The notes beneath the pieces were generated by a model, which was not told where the DNA came from, did no database searches, and saw only the letters and a program-made list of their open reading frames with translations. This document shows positions 45,576 to 54,036 of a DNA stretch of 64,000 bases, one piece after another. How positions within the stretch are numbered: position 1 is the stretch's first letter; every line of letters starts with the position of its first letter. The stretch is from contig JAGWYN010000006.1 in NCBI GenBank assembly GCA_018969295.1, positions 62,001 through 126,000 on the forward strand. Direction: 5' to 3'. The translations under genes were made by a program, and so were the position numbers. This DNA is from Chloroflexota bacterium. Its GTDB lineage: Bacteria > Chloroflexota > Anaerolineae > Caldilineales > Caldilineaceae.

Positions 45576-47297
45576 TCATCCAAACAGGTCGTTGGCCAGG
45601 TCGAGCAGGTAGTGGACAACGCGTTGCTGGTAGGCCTGGTAGAATGCCGGGGAGAGCGTATAGAACTGCTCTCGGCAGAGGAACTGTCCATCTGGGCTGC
45701 GCCGTCCGACGTAAGCAAAGCTGAAATGATGGAAGAGAGCGTCGTGGGGAGAGGGGTGGTTCAGGTCAGTCTGGTCGAGGCAGGCCCGGGCAAAGGGGGA
45801 GTTGGCGGTGCGGCGGGCGTAGGCCAGGGCGTCCTCCCACCATTGGCGGAAGAGTTCGGGGTAGAAGTCGGCGAGCACGTCGGCAAAGAGCAGCTGCAGG
45901 TTGGGGGACACCTTGAAGTGGCTGCGTCCGGCGGTGGCGCGGCCGATCGCCTGGCGTGTAGCTGCGCTCAGATCGTCGCCTGAATGAAAGTCTGCCATCA
46001 CGCCGCAGTCCTCGGCGAGGGTACAGAGGGTGCGTGCCCGTCTTTCCAAGCCTGCCAGCCCATCCTCTCCGCGGTAGTCGGTGCCTTTTTCGACGCCGAA
46101 ATTGGGGGCGACATGGGTGAGGGGAATCCCGCGTCGCTCTGCTTCCAGCAGTACAAACATCAATTCGTTTTCCGAAGTCAGGCAGGCGAAGGTTGGAAGG
46201 TCGTTGGGGTGTTCGTCGATGCTGAGTTCCAGGTCAAAAGGGACGTCGGCTTTGAGGGTTTTCAGGTGTGCGTACATGGCTTCGACAGCGGCCAGGGCTC
46301 CCCAGTATTTGCCAGCCAGCCGGCACAGCGTGGATTCGTCGGGGCGGTAGGTGTAGTCGCCGATCTGCCGTCCCTGGCGATGGAACGAGAGCAAGGCGCG
46401 TCGGGTCTGTCTGTCGGGGAGGGTGCTTTCGAGCGGAGGGGGGCTGTCCATTGCGGCGTAGTTCAACACATCTGACACATCGAACGTATAGAAAGAGTAG
46501 TAGCGAGTGGCCTCCAGCAGACGTCTGGCGCGTGCCAGCCCATCGGCTCCCCGTTTGACCTGGATGTGGTCTGCGTCTGCGCCGTAGGCGCAGCGGGGTC
46601 CATGTCGGAGCGCATCCAAGACGCCGGCCACCCAGAGCCCTTCGTAGGTGCTGCCGGTGTAGCCGGTTTCGATTTCGCCAAAACCAAAGGCAACGTTGCG
46701 TTCGGAGGGCAGTCCGTCGAGCAGTGTGTTCAAAAAGTGGAGTTCGCGCACAGAATTTTGAATGGCATTGGTTGCCAGGGGGCGTTGCTGCAGCGTGGCC
46801 CAGATGGCTGGCCAGACTGCGGTGGTCATGCGGGTGCCGATCCCCAGCCGTGGCACAGGTCCCAGCGCCTGGGGGCCCCGGCTGGCTGCCAGGGTGCGTG
46901 CGTAGCGGTCGACCACGGCAGCGTCGGTGGGGTAGAGAGCGAGCTGCACAGAGGGCTGGCCGGCGAGGCTCTTGCTGCCAATGGGGGGGCCGAGCACGGC
47001 TGCGGCAGAGGAGGTTCCGATCGACAGGAAGACTTGCTGGCCGTCCTTTAGGCTGGCCAGCAGGGGGGTGGTCTCTTGCCAGCGGTCAGCGGTGGCGTGG
47101 GGGTGCAGCCCGTCGCTGGCTGGCAGCGGGGCGCCGGTGGCGGCAGCGTGGGTCAATTCTGGCCAAAAGCGGTCGTCGATGGCCTGCACTGCGGCCCAGG
47201 CGGCCTGCCGGTCCCAGGTAGCGGTATCCAGCACCCCGGGGTTCAAGGCAGGGTCGATGACAAGTTTTCCAAACTGCCTTAGGGGTCTGCTGTTCAT
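45576..47297 (-). CDS. uxaE: Tagaturonate epimerase
   Basis: ATG 47297 (MNSRPLRQFGKLVIDPA) gives 573 residues; 34 further residues upstream lack coding character. Characteristic UxaE segments are GADADHIQVKRGADGLARAR, FDLELSIDEHPNDLPTF, VAPNFGVEKGTDYRGEDG, DFHSGDDLSAATRQAIGRAT and HFKVSPNLQLLFADVLADF. UxaE (first described in Thermotoga-type galacturonate use) interconverts D-tagaturonate and D-fructuronate. This indicates that uronate-derived ketoacids are part of what the island handles. No uronate isomerase or mannonate dehydratase of the UxaC/UxuA type is in the window. Confidence 0.88.
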   Translation of the reverse strand: MNSRPLRQFGKLVIDPALNPGVLDTATWDRQAAWAAVQAIDDRFWPELTHAAATGAPLPASDGLHPHATADRWQETTPLLASLKDGQQVFLSIGTSSAAAVLGPPIGSKSLAGQPSVQLALYPTDAAVVDRYARTLAASRGPQALGPVPRLGIGTRMTTAVWPAIWATLQQRPLATNAIQNSVRELHFLNTLLDGLPSERNVAFGFGEIETGYTGSTYEGLWVAGVLDALRHGPRCAYGADADHIQVKRGADGLARARRLLEATRYYSFYTFDVSDVLNYAAMDSPPPLESTLPDRQTRRALLSFHRQGRQIGDYTYRPDESTLCRLAGKYWGALAAVEAMYAHLKTLKADVPFDLELSIDEHPNDLPTFACLTSENELMFVLLEAERRGIPLTHVAPNFGVEKGTDYRGEDGLAGLERRARTLCTLAEDCGVMADFHSGDDLSAATRQAIGRATAGRSHFKVSPNLQLLFADVLADFYPELFRQWWEDALAYARRTANSPFARACLDQTDLNHPSPHDALFHHFSFAYVGRRSPDGQFLCREQFYTLSPAFYQAYQQRVVHYLLDLANDLFG

Positions 47298-47337
47298 CGG
47301 CGTCTCAGGGTCCTTTCTGGGTCGAGCAGAGGCTGTT

Positions 47338-48171
47338 TCATCCTTCGCTCTGTTCGCGCTGGGTGGGCAGGCACATTTTGGCAGTGAGGCCGCCGTCAAA
47401 ATAGAGAACCGACCCTGTCATGAACTCTGAGCGGTCGGAGAGCAGATAGGCGGCCAGATAGCCGACCTCTTCGGGCTGGCCGACCCGTCCCCAGGGGACA
47501 CTGGCGTTGCCCGCTTCGCGGGTATAGTCGGGGCTTTTGCGCCAGTAGCTGGGCACCTCGATCGTGCCTGGGGCCAGCACATTGGCACGAATCCGCAGGG
47601 GGATCAGCTCTATTGCCAGTTCGCGGGTGAAGGCGTTGATGGCCCCTTTGGTTCCTGCATAGACCGAGTGTCCAGGGCAGCCCAGGGTGCCGTGCACGGA
47701 GGAGACATTGACGATGCTGCCGCCGGCCCATGGCGGGTCGGCGGGGCGCAGGCGCTCCCCCCGTTTGATCATGTGGGGTACTGCCTGTTGGGCGCAAAAA
47801 AACTCGCCGCGGATGTTCAGGTGGTAGCTGCGGTTGAACTGCTCCTCGGTGACATCCAAAAAATTGATGGTGGTGGTGATCCCTGCGTTGTTCACCAGGC
47901 CATCCAGCCCACCCAGAAAAGCGGCTGCCTCGTCGACCACGCGGCGGCAGTCGGCCACGACGCCCAGATCGCCTTGCAGGGCGATGGCGCGTCTTCCCCA
48001 GGATCGAATCTCTTCCACTGCCGAGAGTGCGCCTTGGGCGCTGCTGCTGTAGTGGAGAGCGACGTCGGCTCCTTGCTCTGCCAGCACCCGTGCGATGCCG
48101 CGGCCGATGCCTGTCCCGGCTCCGGTGACCAGCACCAGCTTGCCCTGCAGTTCCTGTCCATTGGCTGCCAT
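47338..48171 (-). CDS. Short-chain dehydrogenase, glucose 1-dehydrogenase-like
   Basis: ATG 48171 (MAANGQELQGKLVLVTGAG) gives 277 residues, starting nine bases after the ATPase gene. Motifs: TGAGTGIGRGIA, VNNAGITTT, the Ser in VNVSSVHG, YAGTKGAINAFTRELA, and FDGGLTAK. LHYSSSAQGA after the second strand, without an acidic residue, is compatible with NADP use. It probably oxidises a free sugar or sugar acid taken up by the adjacent importer, giving the lactone or ketoacid. Confidence 0.92.
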   Translation of the reverse strand: MAANGQELQGKLVLVTGAGTGIGRGIARVLAEQGADVALHYSSSAQGALSAVEEIRSWGRRAIALQGDLGVVADCRRVVDEAAAFLGGLDGLVNNAGITTTINFLDVTEEQFNRSYHLNIRGEFFCAQQAVPHMIKRGERLRPADPPWAGGSIVNVSSVHGTLGCPGHSVYAGTKGAINAFTRELAIELIPLRIRANVLAPGTIEVPSYWRKSPDYTREAGNASVPWGRVGQPEEVGYLAAYLLSDRSEFMTGSVLYFDGGLTAKMCLPTQREQSEG

Positions 48172-48179
48172 CGTACCCC

Positions 48180-48977
48180 CTATGTGTTCCCCTCTTCGTC
48201 GCCTTGGATCGCAGCGGTGATCAGGCCGACGATTTCTTCGCGAGTTGTGTTGGTTTTGAGTCTTGTTCCGACGCGCCGGCCGCGGCGCAAGACGATCAGC
48301 CGGTCGGCCACAGCAAAGACATGTTCCAGATTGTGGCTGATCACCAGCACCGTCTTGCCTTCGGCTTTGAGGTTGGCGATCAGCTCGTTCACAGTGTGCT
48401 GCTGCTCGACGCCGAGTGCAGCGGTCGGTTCGTCCAGCATAAAAATATGGCGGCCGCGGGCGAGGGCGCGGGCGATGGCGACCCCCTGCCGCTGTCCGCC
48501 GGAGAGCTCGCCGACATTCACCCGCACCGAGGGCATGTCGATCCGCAAGGTTCTGATGATGCGCTCTGCGTCGGCGTACAATTTTTTGAAGTCGATCCAA
48601 AAGCCAAAGCGGGTCGGCTCCATGTGCAAATAGATATTCGAGCCCACGTCGCGCACATCCACCAACGCCAGATCCTGGTAGACGGTGGAAATGCCTGCCA
48701 GCCGTTCGGCGTCTTTGGGCCCGTGGATGTCGACCGGTCTGCCGTCGACCAAAATCTGGCCAGCGTCTTTGCGGTAGATTCCGGAGAGAATTTTGACCAG
48801 GGTGGATTTGCCGGCGCCGTTGTCTCCGATCAAGGCGACCACTTCCCCGCGGTAGAGTTCAAAGTTGACATTGTTCAACGCCTGGACATGCCCGAACGCC
48901 TTGCAGAGTCCCCGGGCTTCGAGAATGGGCTGTACAGCTGCGGGCTGGGGGGCTGTTGGCGTAATGGTGGTGGCCAT
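48180..48977 (-). CDS. Sugar ABC importer ATPase, single-domain (FrcA-like)
   Basis: ATG 48977 gives 265 residues; the open frame further upstream is not coding. One complete ABC domain is present: Walker A GDNGAGKSTL, Q-loop STVYQDLALV, signature LSGGQRQGVAIARAL, Walker B IFMLDEPTAALG, and VISHNLEHV. Ribose-type importers usually have a fused double ATPase (RbsA), as at 61716. The single-domain form here resembles the fructose importer FrcA and would act as a homodimer. It follows the binding-protein gene after a hairpin. Confidence 0.93.
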   Translation of the reverse strand: MATTITPTAPQPAAVQPILEARGLCKAFGHVQALNNVNFELYRGEVVALIGDNGAGKSTLVKILSGIYRKDAGQILVDGRPVDIHGPKDAERLAGISTVYQDLALVDVRDVGSNIYLHMEPTRFGFWIDFKKLYADAERIIRTLRIDMPSVRVNVGELSGGQRQGVAIARALARGRHIFMLDEPTAALGVEQQHTVNELIANLKAEGKTVLVISHNLEHVFAVADRLIVLRRGRRVGTRLKTNTTREEIVGLITAAIQGDEEGNT

Positions 48978-49020
48978 GATGGGTGACCCTTTGTGAAAAA
49001 AATTCGGACAGATGGAGGCG

Positions 49021-49050
49021 GACTCCCGGGAAGGGTCCTCCCCGGGAGTC
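49021..49050 (-). terminator. Intercistronic hairpin after the binding-protein gene
   Basis: GACTCCCGGG (49021-49030) and CCCGGGAGTC (49041-49050) form a 10-bp GC-rich stem around ten bases. On the minus strand a run of seven T follows about 20 bases later. It separates the binding-protein gene from the ATPase gene and probably reduces read-through or stabilises the upstream mRNA. Confidence 0.7.
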
Positions 49051-49102
49051 TGTGTGGATCCTGGCCTAGGTGTTGCTGGGTGGCGGCCAGGTGCAGCCTG
49101 GT

Positions 49103-50158
49103 TTACGGCGCATCTGGGTTGACTGCGTCCGGGCGGAACTGGGGTTCCAGCCGTTCCAGGATTTCGTAGTATGGGTCGATCCCGTCCACTGTGACGAGCG
49201 GGGCGTCCAGGACGGTCCAGTAGGGGACCTCTTCGCCGTTGACCATTTTGTAGAGCAGATCGGCGGCCTGTTTGGTCTCCTCGTAGAGGGGTTGGGCGAC
49301 CAGCCCCCAGATCTCGCCGTTTTTGACCAGGTCGAGGTTGACGCGGGTGGCGTCCATGCCGACGGCCAGGATCTGTTTGCCGGTTTCCTTCTGTGCCCCT
49401 GCCCATGTGGTGGGCCCGCCCCCGGTGGTGGAGAGTGCCGCCACCAGATCAGGATTTGCCTGCATGATCGAGGTAGCGACTGCGATTGCTCCGGTGGGTT
49501 CTGGGCCTTCCAGTTCTACGGGGAGCACAGTCAGGCTTGGGCAGTATTTGGCCATGCCTTCGGTGAAAACTTTGGCCACCATGTCTTCTGTCGCGTTGAA
49601 ATTGTTCTGGGTGACGGCCACGGAACCGGCGGTGATGCCTTGGGCAGTCAGCTCGTCGCACATGGCTTTGGCCACCGGGTCGGGGTAGATCGTCGTGTCG
49701 GCTGCGATCTGCACGGCGTTGTCGGCATAAAAGCCTTCGGGCACAGGGAAATGGGGCAGCACGACCGCAATGCCGTTGGCCTTGGCCTTCTCGATGATCG
49801 GCTTGGCCACGGGCAAGCCACCGAACCACATGGCGACCCCGCGTGCGTCTGATTTGGAGACGGTCTGGTCTGCTAGTGCGACCAGGGCGTCGATCGAGTT
49901 CTCGTCGGTGGTGGCGAGTTCGCAGTCGAGCTCTAGCTCTCTGCAGCCTTCCAAAAAGCTTTGCTGCGTATACTGGTGCACTGGGTGCCATGCCGAGCTT
50001 TGCACCCAATAAAACTTGCCGGTCACCTTGCCGTCTGCCGGGGCGCTTGCCTCTTCGGCTGCTGGTGGCTCGGCTGCGGGAGCCTGGACAGCGCAGGCTG
50101 CCAGGAGTGCCAGCAGTGCAAACAACGGCAGGATGCGTAGGAAATGCTTTCTGTGCAT
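49103..50158 (-). CDS. Sugar ABC transporter substrate-binding lipoprotein (ribose/fructose type)
   Basis: ATG 50158 has GGAGG upstream and gives 351 residues. The signal peptide ends at lipobox LLAAC (Cys22), followed by an Ala/Pro/Glu linker. KFYWVQSSAWHPVHQYTQQSFLEGCREL and LALADQTVSK-like segments, ANGIAVVLPHFP and ALSTTGGGPTTWAGAQKETGK, belong to the Peripla_BP_4/RbsB fold. It binds a monosaccharide or sugar acid for the two RbsC-like permeases upstream in the operon. Confidence 0.93.
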   Translation of the reverse strand: MHRKHFLRILPLFALLALLAACAVQAPAAEPPAAEEASAPADGKVTGKFYWVQSSAWHPVHQYTQQSFLEGCRELELDCELATTDENSIDALVALADQTVSKSDARGVAMWFGGLPVAKPIIEKAKANGIAVVLPHFPVPEGFYADNAVQIAADTTIYPDPVAKAMCDELTAQGITAGSVAVTQNNFNATEDMVAKVFTEGMAKYCPSLTVLPVELEGPEPTGAIAVATSIMQANPDLVAALSTTGGGPTTWAGAQKETGKQILAVGMDATRVNLDLVKNGEIWGLVAQPLYEETKQAADLLYKMVNGEEVPYWTVLDAPLVTVDGIDPYYEILERLEPQFRPDAVNPDAP

Positions 50159-50304
50159 TGGAACCTCCTTGTTCAAACAGATTGACGATAGGTAAAATCG
50201 GTACAGCGGACAACGGATTCTAGCGGCAGTCGGATCATATTTCGCTCTGGCAATTCTCCTTTTTGAAGTAAAAATTTTCTGAAAAGTTGGCAGCCCCCTG
50301 TCCT

Positions 50305-51312
50305 TCAGCTTTCTTTTCGGCGGTTGCGGAGCACGTCCAGGACGGCTGCAGCCACCAGCAGAAAACCAAGCACAGGGGTCTGGAGATACGCGTCGAAACC
50401 GGCGATCACCAGTCCACTCTGGACGAGTTGGATGAAGAGGACGCCAAAAAAAGTACCGACAGCGGAGCCGCGTCCCCCGTAGAAACTGACCCCGCCGATG
50501 ACCACGCCGGCGAGGATATCCAGCTCCAGATTTCTGCCGATGACGGGGTCGCCTGGCGTGAGGGGCAGCTGGCTCATCGTCAGCATCCCAGCCAGCCCTG
50601 CCAGAAGGCTGGTCGACATAAAACAAATTATTTTGACTCGGTCGGTGTTGATGCCGCAGACCTGGGCGGCAAGCTTGTTGCCGCCTGTGGCAAAGAGCAT
50701 AGCGCCCCAGCGGGTCTGGTTCAAGAGGATTTGCACAACCACCAAGAGGAACACTACCAGCAGAAAAGTGAACGAAGTGCCGAACGGGCGCCAGGATCCG
50801 ACCACGCCGACTTCGGGGGGGAGCGGGTAGATGGGCAGCCCTTGGGTAAAGGAATAGCTGAGGCCGCGCACGACGAACATTGTGCCGATCGTGGTGATAA
50901 TGGCGGGGATTCCGATTTTGACGGTCAGCAGGCCGTTGCACAGGCCGACGAGCAGGGAGGCTGCCAGTGAAGCGACCACGGCCAGTGGGATGGGGACGCC
51001 GGCATCGCGGATCAGCTTGGCGGCGAAGACAGCGCCCAGGCTCATGACGGCTCCTGTCGAGAGGTCGATTTCGCCGGCGATCATCAGCTGGACCATGCCC
51101 ATGGCGATCAGGGCTGGGAACGCCATCGTGCGCAGGATCGACCCGACCGTGGCGGGTTCCAGCATGGCGTCGTTGCGCCAGTAAAAGAGTGCGGTGAGGA
51201 CAAAAAGCGCCACAAGGATGGCGGTCTCTTGTTGTTCGAACAGGGTCCGCAGCAGCGATGCAGGGGGTCTGCCGGTTGTGAGGGGAGTTCCTGGATTGCC
51301 AGCAAGCTTCAT
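50305..51312 (-). CDS. Sugar ABC transporter permease (RbsC type)
   Basis: ATG 51312 (MKLAGNPGTPL) has GAGGGAGA upstream and gives 335 residues. The family motif MIAGEIDLSTGAVMSLGAV is near residue 80. PAIITTIGTMFVVRG, GGNKLAAQVCGINTDRVK and GGVSFYGGRGSAVGT complete the BPD_transp_2 pattern with eight to ten helices. It pairs with the permease at 51377. Confidence 0.94.
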   Translation of the reverse strand: MKLAGNPGTPLTTGRPPASLLRTLFEQQETAILVALFVLTALFYWRNDAMLEPATVGSILRTMAFPALIAMGMVQLMIAGEIDLSTGAVMSLGAVFAAKLIRDAGVPIPLAVVASLAASLLVGLCNGLLTVKIGIPAIITTIGTMFVVRGLSYSFTQGLPIYPLPPEVGVVGSWRPFGTSFTFLLVVFLLVVVQILLNQTRWGAMLFATGGNKLAAQVCGINTDRVKIICFMSTSLLAGLAGMLTMSQLPLTPGDPVIGRNLELDILAGVVIGGVSFYGGRGSAVGTFFGVLFIQLVQSGLVIAGFDAYLQTPVLGFLLVAAAVLDVLRNRRKES

Positions 51313-51376
51313 ACGACGATCTCCCTCGACAGATGGGCGGGTGGGTTGTGCTGGAGCGTTGTTCTGGCCATTGGGG

Positions 51377-52378
51377 TCAGTACTGGGCGACTCTGCGCCG
51401 GAGAACATCCAAGGCGGCGGCGCCGAGCAGAATGACGCCCACCACGATGCCTTGTGCATTGGTTTTGACGCCGGCGTTGGCCAGCCCGATCCGGATGATC
51501 TGGATCAAGAGGACGCCGAGCAGCACGCCGAGGATGCTGCCGACCCCGCCGCGCAGGCTGCCGCCGCCGATGATGACGATGGCGATCACCCAGAGCAGCC
51601 AGCCTTCGCCGATGGCGGCGTCGGTGGTTCCGCCGTAGCCGATGACCAGCAGGCCGGCGATGCCGCAGCAGAGGCTGACGAAGACGAAGCAGAGGGTTTT
51701 GACGACGGCGACGGGGATGCCCACGATCGTTGCGGCCCGGGGGTTGGCGCCGACGGCGACCAGGGCAGGGCCCAGCACGGACCGGCGCATCAGCTGGTCG
51801 CCGATCACATAAGCTGCCAGCAGCGTCAAAAAAGCATAAGGCAGGCCAAAGAACGGGGAGGGATCGAGCGTGCTTTTCAGCCAGGGGATCATCTCGCCGA
51901 CGTAGAGCCATGTGCCTTTGAGCAGCCAGATGGCCAGTCCCCAGGCCAGAAAGCTGGTCCCCAGCGTAGCAAAAAAGGAAGGCATGCGGATTTTGAGAAC
52001 GATAAAGCTGTTGAGCAACCCGACCAGGAGGGCGGCGAGCAGGGCGGCGGTGTAGCTGGCCCATTCGGGCCAGCCGACGTTGTGCAGCAGCAGCCCTGCG
52101 ACAGCCGCCGAGAGGCCGGCGGTGGAGCCGCTTGACAGGTCAATTTCACCGGCGATCATCAGAAAGGCCATGCCAAAAGCGGCCACGCCCAGGAAGGTGC
52201 CCTGCAAGGCCATGCGGGCTAGATTGGCGGGCTCCGCCATGGTGTTGTTGGCAACGACAAAGGCGCCAAAAAAGACCAGCACAGCCCCCAGTACCCCAAT
52301 TTCGGGGATATTCAGCACGCGTTTGTAGAGTGGCTGGCTGAAATTTGGGGAAGGGGCGGTCGTTTTGTGGGTGGTCAT
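51377..52378 (-). CDS. Sugar ABC transporter permease (RbsC type)
   Basis: This 333-residue permease shows MIAGEIDLSSGSTAGLSAAV, MPSFFATLGTSFLAWG, VGANPRAATIVGIPVAVVK and GGGSLRGGVGSILG. It starts inside the last four bases of the preceding hydrolase gene (ATGA). Two different RbsC-type permeases with a single-domain ATPase suggest a heterodimeric channel with a homodimeric motor. Confidence 0.94.
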   Translation of the reverse strand: MTTHKTTAPSPNFSQPLYKRVLNIPEIGVLGAVLVFFGAFVVANNTMAEPANLARMALQGTFLGVAAFGMAFLMIAGEIDLSSGSTAGLSAAVAGLLLHNVGWPEWASYTAALLAALLVGLLNSFIVLKIRMPSFFATLGTSFLAWGLAIWLLKGTWLYVGEMIPWLKSTLDPSPFFGLPYAFLTLLAAYVIGDQLMRRSVLGPALVAVGANPRAATIVGIPVAVVKTLCFVFVSLCCGIAGLLVIGYGGTTDAAIGEGWLLWVIAIVIIGGGSLRGGVGSILGVLLGVLLIQIIRIGLANAGVKTNAQGIVVGVILLGAAALDVLRRRVAQY

Positions 52379-53277
52379 GGTGTGCTCTTTTCAGCGTCTT
52401 GCCATGCTTCGGCCAGAACGGGGTTTTCCAGCGCGCCGATCGTTTCAATTTCGACCTGCACCACGTCTCCTGGGCGGAGCCACCGCGGTGGCGTCCGCGC
52501 TGCGCCCACGCCGGCCGGGGTCCCTGTGGCGATGATGTCGCCGGCTTCCAGCGTCATGACCCTGCTCATATCGGCAATCAGGCGGGCCACAGAAAAGATC
52601 ATGAGGCTGGTGTGGCCTTCCTGCACCAGTTCGTCGTTGATCCAGGTGCGCAGCCACAGATTTTGGACATCGGGCACCTCATCGGCTGTGACCAGGGCGG
52701 GTCCCATCGGGCAGAAGGTGTCTGGGGTTTTGCCGATCACCCACTGGCTGGTGCGGTTTTGCCAGTCGCGTGCGCTTACATCGTTGAGGGGCAGGTATCC
52801 AGCCACACAGTGGAGGGCTTCGGACTCGGCGACATTGCGGCTGCGGCGGCCAATGACTACGCCCAGCTCTCCTTCGTAGTCGGGTTCTCGGACAGCGGTG
52901 GGGATGACAATGGGGGCGCCGGGTCCGATCACGGTATTGGCGAACTTGGCAAAAATAATGGGTGCGGGTGGGGCCGCGGCATTGGATTCGTGGGCATGGG
53001 CGAGGTAATTCTGGCCGATGCAGATAATTTTGCCGGGCCGGGGGAGGGGGGCGAGCAGCTGGAGTGCAGCGAAGTCCAGCCCTTGTGCTGGGGAAGCGGC
53101 GGCCAGCGTCTGTTTTGCCAGATCGAGTGCGGGCGGGCCGGCCTCCAGAAGCTCCAGCAGGGTGTGGGGCAGGCGGGGTTCCAGGAGATTCAGGTCATAG
53201 ACAAGTTGGGTCTCCTGGTGGGTGACCAGGGCACCCAGGCGGGGCTGGTCGGTATGCACAAAGGTGATCAGCCTCAT
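52375..53277 (-). CDS. Fumarylacetoacetate-hydrolase-family enzyme
   Basis: This is a 300-residue protein. An N-terminal beta domain is followed by the catalytic fold: ICIGQNYLAHAHE, PIIFAKFANTVIGPG, REPDYEGELGVVIG with the metal-binding Glu residues, GYLPLNDVSARDWQ, WVIGKTPDTFCPMGP and DIIATGTPAGVG. The family hydrolyses or decarboxylates diketo acids; one known role is the last step of non-phosphorylative L-fucose/L-rhamnose use, where 2,4-diketo-3-deoxy acids yield pyruvate plus a hydroxyacid. It is the first gene of the long minus-strand operon, directly behind the double operator. Confidence 0.93.
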   Translation of the reverse strand: MRLITFVHTDQPRLGALVTHQETQLVYDLNLLEPRLPHTLLELLEAGPPALDLAKQTLAAASPAQGLDFAALQLLAPLPRPGKIICIGQNYLAHAHESNAAAPPAPIIFAKFANTVIGPGAPIVIPTAVREPDYEGELGVVIGRRSRNVAESEALHCVAGYLPLNDVSARDWQNRTSQWVIGKTPDTFCPMGPALVTADEVPDVQNLWLRTWINDELVQEGHTSLMIFSVARLIADMSRVMTLEAGDIIATGTPAGVGAARTPPRWLRPGDVVQVEIETIGALENPVLAEAWQDAEKSTP

Positions 53278-53384
53278 CGAATCCTCCGGTGAGATCCCGA
53301 GCCTTTTAGGCGTGGGCGTTTTTGTCCGTAACTGTCGAACTGGCTCAGAAAAGCCGGGGGCGAACGGATTTTGTAAGTTTTACA

Positions 53385-53432
53385 GTATACAGTATACGTC
53401 AAGAAGTATACTGTATACTGTCAGGATGTCAA
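53385..53432 (-). promoter_or_regulatory. Promoter of the minus operon with two GTATAC-W-GTATAC operators
   Basis: On the minus strand, TTGACA (53432-53427) and TATACT (53410-53405) are spaced by 16 bases. One palindrome (53406-53418) covers the -10, and a second (53385-53397) lies just at and after the expected start. Their centres are 21 bases apart, two helical turns, so two repressor dimers could bind on the same face. This is the strongest copy of the operator shared with 27391 and 34814. Confidence 0.82.
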
Positions 53433-53934
53433 GTTGGACAAACGGCCAAGATGATTTTGGGGGCTGGAGTGTTTGCGCTCTTCTGCACAGGTACGAATTT
53501 TTGGTATACTGTGTGTATGCGAGGATAAGAGATTCGATCTGCCCCCTTTTCCCTGATTTGGCACATCTTTCGGTGTTGATCGGGTCTCATCGACAACGGC
53601 CACAACTTTTTTTGTGACGACACAACCGCAATGAGCAGCGAATCAGAGTTGTTGGAGCAGATCCGTGCCTTGCTGTAGCTTTTCAGCTTTCACAACCAGA
53701 CGGGGCGGTATCAACCATATGGCAGCTATTTGCGGCAGGCACAGCAGGCAGGATATGTCGAAGCTCCCTCTGGGCCGGGGTCTGCTGCACACTGAATTTT
53801 ATTTATGTAAATCACAGTGCTGCTACAGGGTACATTGCCCCCCTCGACAGCGGTGCTGTACTTCCCTACAATAAAATCTGTTGCTTGTGCAGGCGCCGAT
53901 GCGCCCATAATTTTGGAGTGCCAGGAGAGCTGAG
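53433..53934. other. Long intergenic stretch without recognisable gene
   Basis: Together with the flanking parts, about 760 bases separate the minus operon from the secreted peptidase gene. Short open frames on both strands have no family features and low coding quality. An extended -10-like TGGTATACT with a single GTATAC half-site lies at 53502-53510. The stretch is less GC-rich than its surroundings, especially 53790-53920. Confidence 0.6.
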
Positions 53935-54018
53935 ATGGCCCGCTTTCGTCTTTTGGAACGGTTGTTTTCCGTACCGCGGTTCTTGATGAACTATACTGGC
54001 CGATATGAACAGTCATAA
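53935..54018 (+). CDS. Possible 27-residue peptide upstream of the secreted peptidase gene
   Basis: ATG 53935 is preceded by AGGAGAG (53923-53929) and reads 27 codons (MARFRLLERLFSVPRFLMNY and seven more) to TAA at 54016. The peptide is basic and amphipathic. It ends 18 bases before the next gene, so it could be a leader peptide that couples translation. No homology can be claimed, and it may be chance. Confidence 0.3.
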   Translation: MARFRLLERLFSVPRFLMNYTGRYEQS

Positions 54019-54036
54019 AAGTGCAGGTCTGACTGG

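Noticed and set aside
53631..53793. A short frame MSSESELLEQIRALL followed by TAG and a further open stretch to TGA
   Set aside because: It could be a decayed gene or a recoded stop, but no family is recognisable and the rest of the region has no coding signal, so it is not listed as a pseudogene.
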